Positions 33,631-63,868 of a stretch of 64,000 nucleotides of DNA are shown here, piece after piece. Where the stretch lies: positions 30,226,747-30,290,746 of the forward strand of contig NC_019867.2 in NCBI RefSeq assembly GCF_002234675.1, given 5' to 3'. This DNA is from Oryzias latipes (taxonomy: Eukaryota > Chordata > Actinopteri > Beloniformes > Adrianichthyidae). Below the pieces are notes generated by a model. That model was not told the DNA's origin. It saw only the letters and a list, made by a program, of their open reading frames with translations, and searched no databases. Positions within the stretch are counted from its first letter, which is position 1; each line of letters starts with the position of its first letter. Position numbers and translations under genes: made by a program.

Positions 33631-34225
33631 ATTGTTGTTGCCTTTTTATCTATAGGTTTATCATGTAAGAAATGTACAGAAAGCAGCTGTTGAGTGCAGA
33701 TAATGACAGGAAACCCAACCTGAATGTTACTTCCGTCTGTCTTTGAAGAATTTCTGTCCCGCATTAATCAGAGGGAATCAAAATAAAACTTCAGGATCTT
33801 TTTATAGTTGTCTTGATGCCCACTAGTGTCATTACCCACTAGAGGGCAGTGCAGGTTCTTTTGCATTCACTGGGGCTGATGGTGTGATTTCTTGAAATGC
33901 TAATGCAGGTTCTCAACTGGACTGGATTTTTTTCTGTCAGAAGATATTTTCTTATACATGAATCCTGCTGTTCCTGAGCGTTGAGAGCAAACGTGCTGTT
34001 GCTTCGGCGTTCCTGGTTGTCTCAAGAGTGGCCCTCAGCCGTCCAGACTCGGCCCCGAAAGAGGTCCGACCCTCCAGCTGTCCATGAAGCAGAGGCAAAA
34101 AAAGAGGAACTCCAAAGAAAACCACAAATCTGCCCTTAAAGCATGTTTGTTTAATAAGCAGACGGTCAAACATGAGCACAGTGCCATCTAGAGGTAAATG
34201 AGGCATGGTTCCATCTGAAAAGGTT
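33631..34225. other. Gene-free stretch between sub1 and zfr
   Basis: No supported gene. An ORF on the minus strand (34206-33952) has no recognised domain. zfr's 3' end lies just to the right. Confidence 0.4.
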
Positions 34226-34231
34226 TTTATT
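34226..34231 (-). terminator. Candidate polyadenylation signal of zfr
   Basis: AATAAA on the minus strand (TTTATT on plus), about 495 nt past the zfr stop codon. The first strong signal seen; it implies a 3' UTR of roughly 0.5 kb, 34725 down to about 34205. Confidence 0.55.
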
Positions 34232-34725
34232 GGGCTGGGGGGGCGAGGTGAAGCCTTCAGAGCAAGGCGAGAGCGGCTCTCTGCAGTCAGTTTCTCTTCC
34301 AGTAAAAACTTTGTTAATTATTCAGGACCAGAGGTGTGAGAGGCTCCTCAGAGCTGCAAAACTGGTTAAAATGCAGGGGACTGCAGCGTGATCCAGTTTC
34401 ACTCTGAACCGAAACAAATCTATCCGTTTCCATGTCAGATTACAAACACTCAGACGTACAAACATGGGGGGGGTTAGCACTGAAACAAGAACACAGATTT
34501 ACACGTCAGCATGAAGCACAGAAATTCATATTCATATAATAAACTTCTTCAGCAATGAGGTCTGGACGCAGCTGCTCATCCTCCCGAGCAGAACCCAACC
34601 GGAGCTTCAGAACCCCGCACAGCTCTGGCGAGCTTCAGGTCTACAGCTAACACAGACGTACAGTTTCACAGCAACACGGGCGCATTTACAGCCGGGGGGG
34701 GGGGGTTCAGAGGGACACCTCGGCT

Positions 34726-54793
<20,068 letters not shown>

Positions 54794-54960
54794 CGGTTCT
54801 AAGGTTCGTCAGACCAGAGCAGAATTGCGGCTTCTACATGTCGACCGGAAGGGTCGGTGTGGCGCATGCGCCGTGGAACATGATCTGACAATGTGACGCA
54901 GGCTGCGGCCTCCGTTCAGTCTGAGGCACGAGCCGGAGCTGCAGCCTTTCACACGAACAC
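54794..54960 (-). promoter_or_regulatory. zfr 5' UTR and CpG-rich promoter region
   Basis: The sequence upstream of the ATG (54793) is CpG-rich (CGACCGGAAGGGTCGG, GGCGCATGCGCCGTG), and CpG density stays high through exon 1, the 145-bp intron 1 and the start of intron 2 (54300-54520). GCGCATGCGC is an NRF1-like palindrome typical of housekeeping promoters. The start site itself cannot be read. Confidence 0.5.
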
Positions 54961-55724
54961 TGACAACAATTGACTCATTCAAGTCACGTATTTTATATAA
55001 ACATATATTTTATAAAAACAACCTTTTGTTACTGTAAAATGATAATGAAGTGTTTGCATGGCTTGATTTTCAGGATTCCTCTTATTTTGGTTTTTCAGGA
55101 AATATATACAAACTAACTGTAAACGATACCCCCCACCACCACGCACACACACTCACACAAACACTGCTAATGTACACATTAAGCCTTTAGATACCCTAAC
55201 AGCACAATACATTTTAACTTTAATTTTTTAAATTCTTTCTAGTATTTTTTTTAATCTTGTTATTTTTTAGATTTGCATATTTCACAGAAATCTCTAAATG
55301 ACAATGTGTCCAAAAAGTGAGGATGTTTTGTTGGCTTCATGTAGAGAAGAGCTTTCTGTGGTTTTGTTTGCATAATACCAAAAAAGTTGTCATTCATAAC
55401 TTTAATTTTCACCAGAAAATGTTCTTAAAATCAATTTTGTTTGTTCTCTACCGGCTCCCGTGTGGCGTTGGGGGGTTCCGGCTGCCGCTGCTGCTGCGGC
55501 GGGGGTCTTGGTGTTGGGGTGGCTGGGCGCTCTCCCTCCTTCTTTTCACATTCCTCCATCCATTTTAGAAGAACATAAACACTCACCTGAGCACAGGTGT
55601 TAGCTCACCTTTGCACTAACAGTTTGCATGATTGAATGAATGAAATATTTCACACTAGTTGGTTTAAAGGCATAAGTATGCGTGTGTGAACACTATCTGT
55701 TTTGTGTACATGTCGACAGGTGGA
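54961..55724. other. Intergenic, upstream of zfr, nothing recognised
   Basis: AT-rich to mixed sequence without ORFs of note. Positions 55470-55540 are a G/T-rich patch (CTGCCGCTGCTGCTGCGGCG). No gene signal. Confidence 0.4.
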
Positions 55725-56090
55725 CATTTCTGCAGCTAGCAGGTGTGTTGATAACATTTGAGTGTGTGTGGACAGGCCCCGCCCTTTTTGTACTACATTT
55801 GAACCTTACCATAATGATAAACAACCAGTAAACTTGTTGCTTTATGCTGCTTCATGGTCTTATCCCCCCCCCCTCCTATTATCACCCTCCTACCCCCCCC
55901 CCCCCCCCTGACATCCCTCCCTCTTCTTCCCTCCTTTCCTTTTCCGTCCGGTCCAACACCACAGATTTTCAAACATGATTGAAATTAATCAAGTTTGGTC
56001 TCAATTACAAAAGGGGTTTATTCAGACATACCTCTGGTTTGTATGAAGATTAATAACCCCTCTTGTTAAAGTAAAATATGTCCAACACAA
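55725..56090 (+). mobile_element. Interspersed element family R2, copy 3
   Basis: It matches the reverse complement of 24150-24620 (GGTGTGTTGATAACATTTGA, GACAGGCCCCGCCC, CTTGTTGCTTTATG, CCGTCCGGTCCAACACCACA, AAAAGGGGTTTATTCAGACA). Where the 24.3 kb copy carries the 113-nt palindrome, this copy has two poly-C tracts (55865-55875, 55895-55908). Confidence 0.65.
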
Positions 56091-56383
56091 GAGGCACTCA
56101 GCTAAAACAAAGAGAAAACAATAGAAGAGAAGAGAGAGAAAAAAGAAAAGAAAAAAAAAAATCAATTGTCACACAAACAAAAACAAATCAATTGTCACAC
56201 GGGTGATTCTCAATCAGCTCAATGAACACTGTGCAAAGGTGACAAAAACAATTAAAGATAAAAAAAGTTTTGATCTAAGAAAACAGTTGATCAGGTTAAA
56301 ATATTTTAAAAAAAGGCATAAAACATGTTTAAAAGTCCCAGCTTAGAAAAAGTCTGCCCAGTCCAAAGTCGCCCCTCAAAGGT

Positions 56384-56487
56384 CCACCGTTGGAACCGGT
56401 CCTGGAGGAGGAAACCCACCGTTGGAACCGGTCCTGGAGGAGGAAACCCACCGTTGGAACCGGTCCTGGAGGAGGAAACCCACCGTT
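56384..56487. repeat. 32-bp tandem repeat, 3.2 copies
   Basis: The unit CCACCGTTGGAACCGGTCCT GGAGGAGGAAAC (32 bp) starts at 56384, 56416 and 56448 with a partial fourth at 56480. Copies are identical, so the expansion is recent. The small ORFs reading RWNRSWRRKPT come from it. Confidence 0.92.
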
Positions 56488-56596
56488 TCTTCAATCATGT
56501 CTAGGTGTGTCTCCAAGTCCGCCATCACACAGAGAAAACCAAACACAAAAAGGCACAGCACACACCAAAAAGGAAAAATAAAAAAGAGGATCAGCA

Positions 56597-57520
56597 CCAG
56601 AGGCGGTTCTGCACGGAATTACTCCCCAGGCAAGACCCTCCCCAGGTGCCCAACCACCCACCCCATTAGAGTCACAACTGAAGAAAAAAACAGCTCATGG
56701 TTGCCGTTTTCATTACTATGATTGGCACATTTTTTGTTATGAATGTTTAAATAAAGTTTTGTAACCATAGAGTTTTAGTAAATGGTAAAAATTCATCTTT
56801 AAAACTACGTACAGATTTATGAAAATTCCACTGACTAGAACCCAACATGATGGAAAGACATAAAAAATAAACTTACAATACATGCAGGCTCAAAATTAAC
56901 CTACTTTAACTCCAGTTAACTAGTTAAAGAATATTTAAAAAATGTTTAAAAGTTATTTGCCCCATTTGCATGTTAGGGCAGCATGCTGTGTGACCATCAC
57001 AGCTCATTCAACATTTATGAACTAATCATACAGTAAAACATTCGTGTTACAACAGACAAACCAGTGCAAAGGGGCACCACTTATGTTGTATGTCGCATGT
57101 ATGTCGTATGTTATAATGTTACAGGCAAAGGTAGAGCAAAAGTTTTAGAAGAAAATAAAAGCATTCAAAAATGAACAATGATCAGTTGCAACATTTAGGT
57201 CTACTTGAGTTTCATTGACGTTGTTGTGGCAGGTCGCCCTGGAAAACGTGCATCCCTAGCAATGAGGACAATCCTTTCCTTTTCTCGTTTCTCCTCTTTT
57301 TCTTTTCTTTTTTACTCAATGGGGCACCAGATGGCTTTGACCTTCCTTTGTCCATCTCTCGGGCGTTTTGGCATTCAGCCATTTACTTCCCCACCAAAGT
57401 CGTCGACTAAACCAATTCTCACCCTGGTGACCTCGTCGTCTTTTGTTTCCTATTTTTATTTAGCCATTTCAAACAAAAATGTGGACATTTTAGACACCTG
57501 TATTAAAATGTAGGTCATAG
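56597..57520. other. Possible degraded hAT-type element, uncertain
   Basis: CAGAGGCGGTTCTGCACGGA at 56597 resembles a common hAT terminal repeat, and 56880-56960 holds LINE/hAT-like words. No matching right end was found, and the 57205-57513 ORF has no recognised domain. Treated as intergenic with low-confidence transposon debris. Confidence 0.25.
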
Positions 57521-57799
57521 AATGTCACGGTATGACCGATTTTTTAAAATATCTTGTGATTTTGTTGCCAGCAGTTTTGAACCTGATTCTCTCAGTTGAA
57601 GAATAGGCTATATTTAATCATATAAGTCTTCCTATAGTTCTGCACAATAAAAAAAGCGATGAAACATTTGCACATTGCACAAAAAGAAGAGATTTCTTTA
57701 TAATGTGTTTTGCTTTTTAATTTGTAATTTCTAGCTGATTTGTATCATCTGCCCTATTTTCTGTTTATTAAATAGGCAACTGAAAGACATCATGAACTG

Positions 57800-59270
57800 A
57801 TCTAATAAAGGAGACACTTTGGACACAATAGTGAAAGTTTTCCAACAGGAATTCATGAATAACGCTATTTGTTGTCGGAAAAACAAAACTCTTGAGCAAA
57901 AGAAATTTGCAAAGCTTTTATCCCCTCCCCCCCCCAGCTTTTTTGATCATAACATTAAAGTACAAAACATGACATCAAGGAATCAAACAGATCATCAGCC
58001 GCAGCAACCAATGCCATCATTCCAAACGTATTCAAGCACAGCAAGTAATGAACGTAGCAGATCAAAAATAGAGCTTGCTGATAAGAAAATAAAGTATTTC
58101 AAAATATATAAAAGATAGGTACAAAAATAGATACAATGTTTTCTTAGAGCAGGGGTTTACCTATCGAACGAAAAAGCACAAATTGTTCCAGTGTTGTTTT
58201 TTTTCTGCATTTATGTATGTAAAATTTAGATTGGAAAAGAAACAAATTAATACTATTTTTCTACTTTTTTTATCATCAGAATTGAAATATGTGAGGATTT
58301 GTTTGAAATTGATAAGAATGTTACAGTTAAATCTGATGTTTACAAAGCGTTCGAATTGGTTCCAAGATTCACGGGAAAACTTATAAAAGTAGAAAAAGGT
58401 GAAGACCTGATTAAAGGAAATCAATACAAAAACTACAATTAGATTCTATATTTGAGAATTTGGATATAAACCTATTTGTAGTGTAAAAGCTATGTAGAAT
58501 TTTTTTATTTATTTTTTAAATTTTGCTATTTATACAAAATGTATCTGGTAGTAACCATGCTTTTTCCCAATTTATATCATTGTTCCAAAAGATTTCTCCT
58601 TTCTGTGTAATGTTTATTTTTCACTTAAATTTTTAAGAATATACTTTTTATTGAGAATATCAATACCATTATTTATGAAAGGAGAGTCAATTTTAGAGGC
58701 TTCTTGATATTTAAGGTGAGAGGTCATCAGCTGAATTAATTCTGAGTGTTAGAGTTATGTAATTATCATATTATCGCCATAAAATGATTGTCTCAGTTCT
58801 ATCTTTCAATTGGAAAACAATGACCTTGCACTGCTTGATTGAATGACCCACTCTTATGTTATCAACCCTGGCCACCAATAAAACCAGACTGGATACACTG
58901 GGAAGGCAAAACTCCTTCTCGATTCTCCTTCTGCAGAAGTCTAACAAAAGCTTTCATCTCCTGTGTGTTTCTTCTCTTTCTTAAGGATAAAGTCACCGGT
59001 CTAACCCTGACAGGGAGAGCTTTCATTACACTGTACACTGATTTGCTTGTTACTGAAAAACACGTTTTATTTAGAAACCTGCCATAATCCAAAAGGGTAC
59101 CATCCTCATCAAAAAGACCCGAAACATACATTATTTTTTTTTATCTATCCAGTTTTGTTTAAATAAAGATTTATTTTGTATTGTTCTGTCTTCATTGTTC
59201 AAAATTATACTTTTGTGTGTTGAAAAATTATGACTATAACATCACTTCCAAGCAAGAAGAGCCTGCTGAT
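57800..59270 (-). pseudogene. L1-like LINE C-terminal remnant, minus strand, strongly decayed
   Basis: Reverse-strand reading gives MYVSGLFDEDGTLLDYGRFL (from 59131), FFYFYKFSRESWNQFERFVN, and CNILINFKQILTYFN. These pieces resemble the C-terminal region of fish L1-type ORF2 (a 'DLFDEDG.LL.Y..F' segment, then 'FW..' and '...F..K..' motifs before the tail). Many stops and gaps. The identification rests on pattern only. Confidence 0.45.
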
Positions 59271-59841
59271 AAAAATTCAAGAAATTGATGGGAATCTTTT
59301 TGACATTATAATTACATTTTAATAGGAATTTGCACAGCTGTGACGTAAGGTGGCTCCGTTCTGACGTCATCTACATCCCAGGAGGAAAATCCACATTTCT
59401 GACAGCTGCCAGCGGGGCCACTTTGAGTTTCTACCTAAATATACATTTTTAAAATTGAACCATACGAATTTATGAATGTAAAAGATAATAACAAAAGATT
59501 AAAAACAACAATATTTTATATTTCTTTTAAAACTTTCCAACATAAAATGGTGAGAGTTTAACTTAAAATGTTCTTAAATCAGAGTGAGCTATCCTGTGTT
59601 TTCGCTGTTCTCTCATTTTCAGCATTTTATTTTTACTTTGTTTTGTTTTTTTAAGCAGATCAGTATTTTCTGTGTTTGTGTAAAATGTAACATTACAAAT
59701 AAAGTTTTGTGGAGGAAAAAAAAAACTAAGCAGAGCTCCCAGCATGCACTGCTGCTCAGTCACTGGCCTTACACAACAAAGTAGGGCAGATGCGCCCCGG
59801 TTCGGTTCGTGCTGCCGCTCGTGTCCTTCTTGCCCCCCAGG
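59271..59841. other. Intergenic, upstream of uqcc3
   Basis: AT-rich to 59700, then more CpG-containing (GCGCCCCGGTTCGG, CGTGCTGCCGCTCGTG at 59790-59825) just before the uqcc3 ATG. The latter probably is its 5' UTR and promoter. The ORF 60024-59563 on the minus strand is antisense noise. Confidence 0.4.
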
Positions 59842-62348
59842 ATGAGCGGCATGCGCACCGTGCTCGCGTCCACGGCGTTGGTCGCCGCTCTGGGGCTCGG
59901 TTACGGGACGTGGTCGATTATCTCTCCGGGGGAGGAGCGGCGTAAAGAGATGCTGAAGGTGAGCGCGGTTCTCGGCCCCTTTGGTTAGTGATTGACAGGT
60001 CTCCTCCTTAAGGCCCGTACACACCGGGACGAATATTCGCCAGGCGTTATTCGCCAGCGTTTTTCGCCACGTCTTTTGTGTTCACACCCAGGCGATTTTC
60101 GCTGACGATGAGTGGAGTGAACATGCAATTTCATTCCCTGACATTAGATGGCGCTTAATGTAAAACAGAAATACTCCTGTACACAAGGTGGCGCTGCGCA
60201 ACTTTACGCTTCTTAAAGTCGCTTTTCACTCAGAAGAAGAGAGCAAGTATTTACACGCTTGTCAGAATCAAACAAAGAAAACATGAATATTTCAAGCACC
60301 AGTAGCTCCAACTGGTGCTTGGTTCGGGGATATTTTAGGATGTCCGTCATTATTGCTTCGCGGCTGTGTAGACGCTACTTGGCGTCTATCTTCTTCGCTG
60401 GTATGTGTGCTCAGCAAGGCAGTTTTGTGTTTGAGCGCCCCCAAGTTGTGTTTTACTGTAACTTCAGAAGCTCCAGACACGTGAGCAAAAGCGCCATTCT
60501 CATTGGTCGAGTAGATTTCGATGCGACGCGTCGAAAAAAAAAAACGAACCCGGGGCGTTTTTTTTTTTTGACGCTTTAACGCCTGGCGTTTTTTCGCGTC
60601 GGTGTGCACACTCTCGTTGGTGCCCTTTGTTCAACTACCCCTGGCTGCAGCCTGCAGAATGGGTCATCATAGTGGAATGCTTTGATTGCAGAGGAATGTG
60701 AACACGCTGTGGAATGTTAGCCCCGCCCATGCTGAGCCCGTCTTCTTCTTTGGTGGTTTTACAAGTTTCCATGTGCAATATTGCCACCTACGGGTTTTTA
60801 AGGAGTTTTTCCTTACTGTGAAGGGGGGGGGTCTAAGGGCAGGGATATCAGTTTAGCTTAGTCTTTTTTGTTAAAGTTTAGTATTATCCTAATGCATTCT
60901 TTGTATTCATGATCCCTTTTTCATTGTATGTGCTAAAATAAAATAAAAATATTTAATTGAATTAGGGAATTTCTACCATGATTCCTGCCTTCTTATGCCT
61001 TTTACAAGTTTCCATGTGCATGCATTAGGGAATTAATAAATTCTGTCTGGCCTCACAGACTCAAAAAATAACTCATTGGATGAACTCAATTTAATTGTTT
61101 TGTCAGGATTTACATCCAATAAATATGAGTAACCCCACCTCAAAGTAAATTCTTCCATGTAATGAAATATAATCGAGTTAGTCGAACTAAATTTTATCAA
61201 GAAAGGCAAAGGAAAAAAAAATAAGCAACAACGGTCTAATGCTAGATTCGAACTCAGAACCTCTGAGTTGTTAACCCGCTATCTAAGCCACTGAGCTATC
61301 ACTCCGGTGATCACGCACGTGATCATGATCGTCTTTCCTCTTATTGGGAGAAGCCGAGTTGAAGCGATTTCATGCCACAGTTTCGTTTTTTACGTGGAAA
61401 AAGCGAACTAAAGTTTTCACTTTTGAAAAGTCGAAGGATTTGAAGGACTAATAGTCATACCAGGCATTACATTAGATGAAGGAGTTGAACATTTTAAAAG
61501 TTCAATGGTTAAAATAGGTGAAAAATTGTAGCCGTGAGACGGCAAAAAGAATAAAGAGAAACAGGAAAACAGCATTCAACAGCATGCCCCTTACTTGAAC
61601 TCAATTATTTTGGATTACTGGAGTTATAGGGGAAACTATTTATACATTTTGTGTTAGGTCAATTAAATGTAGATACAATCTTTTAAAATAAATATTTTTA
61701 AATAAAACATACAGAATTTTATTGTGTTACATGAAAGAGGGGCTTGAATCATTTTTTTGAGTGATACATAAAAAAAATTGCACCATTCAAATTTTCCTCC
61801 TTCTGTTCTCTTTCTTCCTCATACAATTCACAATGACACAAAATGTGCTCCACTGATTCTTCCCCTTTCCTGCAATCACAACTGCTGTGACAAAGGTGAA
61901 TCAAATGCACGGGCTCAGCGTGGGCGGGGTTAACATTCCACAGCGTGTTCACATTCCTCTGCAATCAAAGCATTCCACTATGATGACCCATTCTGCAGGC
62001 TGCAGCCAGGGCTTACTCCCTTTGTTTAGTCACGAGGCGTTAAACGTCGGCGAAAATCGCCGGCGAAATTCGTCCCGGTGTGAACAGGCCTTTAGGCTGT
62101 GGGTTATTTCAGGCAGCTACAGTCGCGCGCGTGCCAGTGTGTCCGCATTTCTTTGAAGTTTCTTTCTAACTTTTATCTGTCCGTAAAGTCTTGTTCCGGT
62201 GTCTTCCTGCTCCCTCCAGAACCTGCCGGAGTCCAACCCTCAGAGGATGGAGGAGACAAGGCTGCGGAACGCCATGGTGATGCAGGTTCTGAAGGAGGCT
62301 GCCGAGACCGACCACAATCTCGCCCGGAGCTCCGGACCCGGGAAGTAG
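59842..62348 (+). CDS. uqcc3: uqcc3, ubiquinol-cytochrome c reductase complex assembly factor 3
   Basis: This small inner-mitochondrial-membrane protein is needed for assembly of respiratory complex III (it acts in the cytochrome b step). Two coding exons, 59842-59958 and 62220-62348, are joined by a GT-AG phase-0 intron and give 81 residues (human 93). The N-terminus MSGMRTVLASTALVAALGLG with YGTWSII forms one membrane helix (about residues 7-27). It is followed by the family signature SPGEERRKEMLK (human TPGERRKQEMLK), then NLPESNPQRMEETRLRNAMV, KEAAETDHN and LARSSGPGK. A second in-frame ATG at codon 4 could also start translation. The intron is dominated by a 2.1 kb Harbinger-like insertion. 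The gene is convergent with the C2 gene at 63171-62776. No AATAAA was seen soon after the stop. Confidence 0.87.
60638..60740 (+). repeat. 103-bp inverted repeat, left arm
   Basis: Nearly identical (about two mismatches) to the reverse complement of 61910-62012. It starts CCCTGGCTGCAGCCTGCAGA and ends GCTGAGCCCG. The arms are separated by about 1.17 kb, inside the family H2 element. Confidence 0.9.
61235..61308 (-). repeat. tRNA-like segment (SINE head or tRNA pseudogene), minus strand
   Basis: On the minus strand GGAGTGATAGCTCAGTGGCT then TAGATAGCGGGTTAACAACT, CAGAGGTTCTGAGTTCGAAT shows a good A box (TAGCTCAGTGG) and a B-like box (GTTCGAATC). The acceptor stem does not close (GGAGTGA against the 3' CTAGCATTAG), and the T stem is imperfect. 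It is therefore probably a tRNA-derived repeat, not a working tRNA gene. Confidence 0.5.
61749..61930 (-). pseudogene. Short LINE C-terminal zinc-knuckle remnant
   Basis: The minus-strand reading HLCHSSCDCRKGEESVEHIL then CHCELYEEEREQ resembles the Cys/His motif (C..C..EE.VEH.L..C..Y..ER) near the end of several non-LTR retrotransposon proteins. It begins within the right inverted-repeat arm and stops at 61749-61751. No RT domain is nearby. Confidence 0.45.
61910..62012 (-). repeat. 103-bp inverted repeat, right arm
   Basis: Reverse-complement partner of 60638-60740. It lies just inside the right terminal repeat of the Harbinger-like element. Confidence 0.9.
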
Positions 62349-62693
62349 ACGGAGCCGCTTGATTGCAAACTGGCTCGTGCGCTCCGCCGCGTGCTCATAT
62401 GCGACGAGCGCGCGTTTTCGTGCGTGGCTGTGTTTCTCTGAAGTAAATTAAACGTGTTTGCCTTCTTACCCCCGCCGGGATCTCCCTGTCATTCTTCATC
62501 ATGTGGTCAGTAGCGATGCAGGTGGATGGAACTGCGCATGCTCAGATCCTGCTGCCTGGTGAGCAGGAAGTCCTACCTTGTTTTAGTCACTCTCTGACAA
62601 ACCAAAACAATCAGGGGTTCAAACGAACACACAGGCAGGAGGAGCCCAGCCTCTGAAGCAACAGAAGAGCCACCACTTGACAGAGTAAGAAGG
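62349..62693. other. 3' region between convergent uqcc3 and C2 gene
   Basis: 345 bp holding the uqcc3 3' UTR (CTGAAGTAAATTAAACGTG near 62440 is AT-rich but not a canonical signal) and the transcription end of the C2 gene. No further gene. Confidence 0.5.
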
Positions 62694-62699
62694 TTTATT
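62694..62699 (-). terminator. Polyadenylation signal of the C2 gene
   Basis: AATAAA on the minus strand, 77 nt after the stop codon of the C2-domain gene, a normal distance for a short 3' UTR. Confidence 0.7.
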
Positions 62700-62775
62700 C
62701 AAGGAAACCAGAGCTGAACAGACGCCTGACAGGATGTTGAAGCGTCACATGACTCATGGCGGACGGCCCACTAGC

Positions 62776-63171
62776 CTACTGATTGATATCATCGAGGGTG
62801 TAGGTGTAGGTGAGGACTCCTCCCTTCTTCAGGTAGCAGTCGTGCGTGTGGGTGCCCAGCTTCATCTGTCTCTGGCAGACTCCCACCAGGTCGTGGAAGA
62901 GCAGGTCCTGGTCATAAACCTCCAGTTTCAGCTCGTCGCCTTCTTTGGCTTTGAAGTGCTGAAACTCCTCCTCCCACCAGGGGTCGGGGTCGTTCTTGCG
63001 GACCGCGGTTTTACCCAAATACGTGGAGCCGCTGTAGACTTGGACGTAGCCGTCTGAGGTTCCCAGGAGGTCTGAAGGGAGGTCGCTGGCTCGCAGGTTA
63101 TAGAGCCTCAACTGGGCCTCCGCCACGGTCAGGCCCAGGGCGAGGAGGAGAAGAGCTGGAAGGGAGGTCAT
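62776..63171 (-). CDS. Secreted single-C2-domain protein, perforin-C2-like
   Basis: A single-exon ORF of 131 residues. Residues 1-19 (MTSLPALLLLALGLTVAEA) form a clear signal peptide. The rest is one C2 domain: QLRLYNLRASDLPSDLLGTS then DGYVQVYSG, GKTAVRKNDPDPWWEEEFQ, LKLEVYDQDLLFHDLVGVC. Acidic residues D34, D40, D87, D89 and D94 sit where C2 domains bind calcium. C99 and C112 match the disulfide-type pair in the C2 domain at the C-terminus of perforin, whose 'L.V.V.DAD...DDLLGTC' run is very similar. There is no MACPF pore-forming domain, so it is not itself a perforin. I infer a secreted, calcium-dependent membrane or lipid binder; the true role is unknown. It could be the last exon of a larger gene, but the signal peptide and upstream ATG argue for a stand-alone protein. 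Confidence 0.8.
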   Translation of the reverse strand: MTSLPALLLLALGLTVAEAQLRLYNLRASDLPSDLLGTSDGYVQVYSGSTYLGKTAVRKNDPDPWWEEEFQHFKAKEGDELKLEVYDQDLLFHDLVGVCQRQMKLGTHTHDCYLKKGGVLTYTYTLDDINQ

Positions 63172-63384
63172 GGTTCTCCGGAGGCTTTGAACAAAAGACA
63201 GTAATGTGTCAAGGCTGAGGGGAAAGGATCAGAACAGAATTCATTCAGATGAATGAATTTATTGTCATTGCCATATCAGCCTGTGTGATACGCGCAGAAG
63301 ACAGCGGAAACTGCATTAAACGGTTACCGTATTTTCTGCACTTGAAAGATAATTTAGAAGCCGTAATCCTTGTGTATGGATTAA
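63172..63384 (-). promoter_or_regulatory. 5' flank of the C2 gene
   Basis: No TATA box is certain. On the minus strand CTGTCTTTTGTTCAAAG ahead of CCTCCGGAGAACC could be a splice acceptor of a 5' UTR exon 12-15 nt before the ATG. No coding sequence is seen. Confidence 0.3.
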
Positions 63385-63399
63385 TTCTGGTTATACCAC

Positions 63400-63835
63400 G
63401 GTCTGGGTGAATACTCGATTCTGATTGGCTCCTGGGTGTGCATTAAGAACTCATAATTAACACCTAAAAAAGAAGTTCTGGTCAAATAGCTTCTTTAAAA
63501 CAAACTTTATCTTCATAATCTGGACTAAAACGAGCGGTAAGACGTGAACCTTCTCGAGGTCGGTGCTGGGTAAGCGGCGAAGCACCACATAACACATAGT
63601 TTGCTTTTTGTGCAAAAAAACATTCTGAACCGAACAAATAACAACAATAAAGTACTAAAAACTGACTTAATGTTCATTTGTATGGTGACCATGGTATTTA
63701 AGGGTTGATGGTTGTGTATTATCAGCATTAACGCACGCTGTTCCTGTCGGACGGCTGCTTCCGTGAAGCGTGTTAATTCTGATAATGCACACTTCAAAGG
63801 ACATTTTCCCGCTTATACCATGGTCACTTACAAAA
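63400..63835. repeat. Interspersed repeat family R3, copy 2
   Basis: GGTCTGGGTGAATACTCGATT CTGATTGGCT matches 2795-2830. The far end CCCGCTTATACCATGGTCAC is roughly inverted to the start GGTTATACCACGGTC, so this may be a full element with short terminal inverted repeats. No ORF of note. Confidence 0.5.
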
Positions 63836-63868
63836 CAAATAAATATTCAATCAGTCTTTAGTACCTAT

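Larger units (their letters stand above)
60011..62091. mobile_element. PIF/Harbinger-like element (family H2), copy 2, TTA-flanked, in uqcc3 intron
   Basis: Left TIR AGGCCCGTACACACCGGGAC GAATATTCGCC (60011-) and right TIR (reverse complement AGGCCTGTTCACACCGGGAC GAATTTCGCC) ending at 62091. A TTA duplication is present on both sides (60008-60010 and 62092-62094), the Harbinger target. The left 600 bp match the zfr-intron copy, including a transposase N-terminus cut short (MNISSTSS, CLVRGYFRMS). At about 60605-60615 GTCGGTGTGCAC looks like an internal TIR, so the copy is composite. The middle carries an inverted repeat pair, a tRNA-like piece and a LINE tail. Confidence 0.75.

Noticed and set aside
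57819-58118. 99-codon plus-strand ORF
   Set aside because: Lies antisense to an L1-like remnant. AT-rich with no domain.
61235-61308. A working tRNA gene on the minus strand
   Set aside because: The A box is good but the acceptor stem cannot pair and the T stem is imperfect. Better seen as tRNA-derived repeat or pseudogene.
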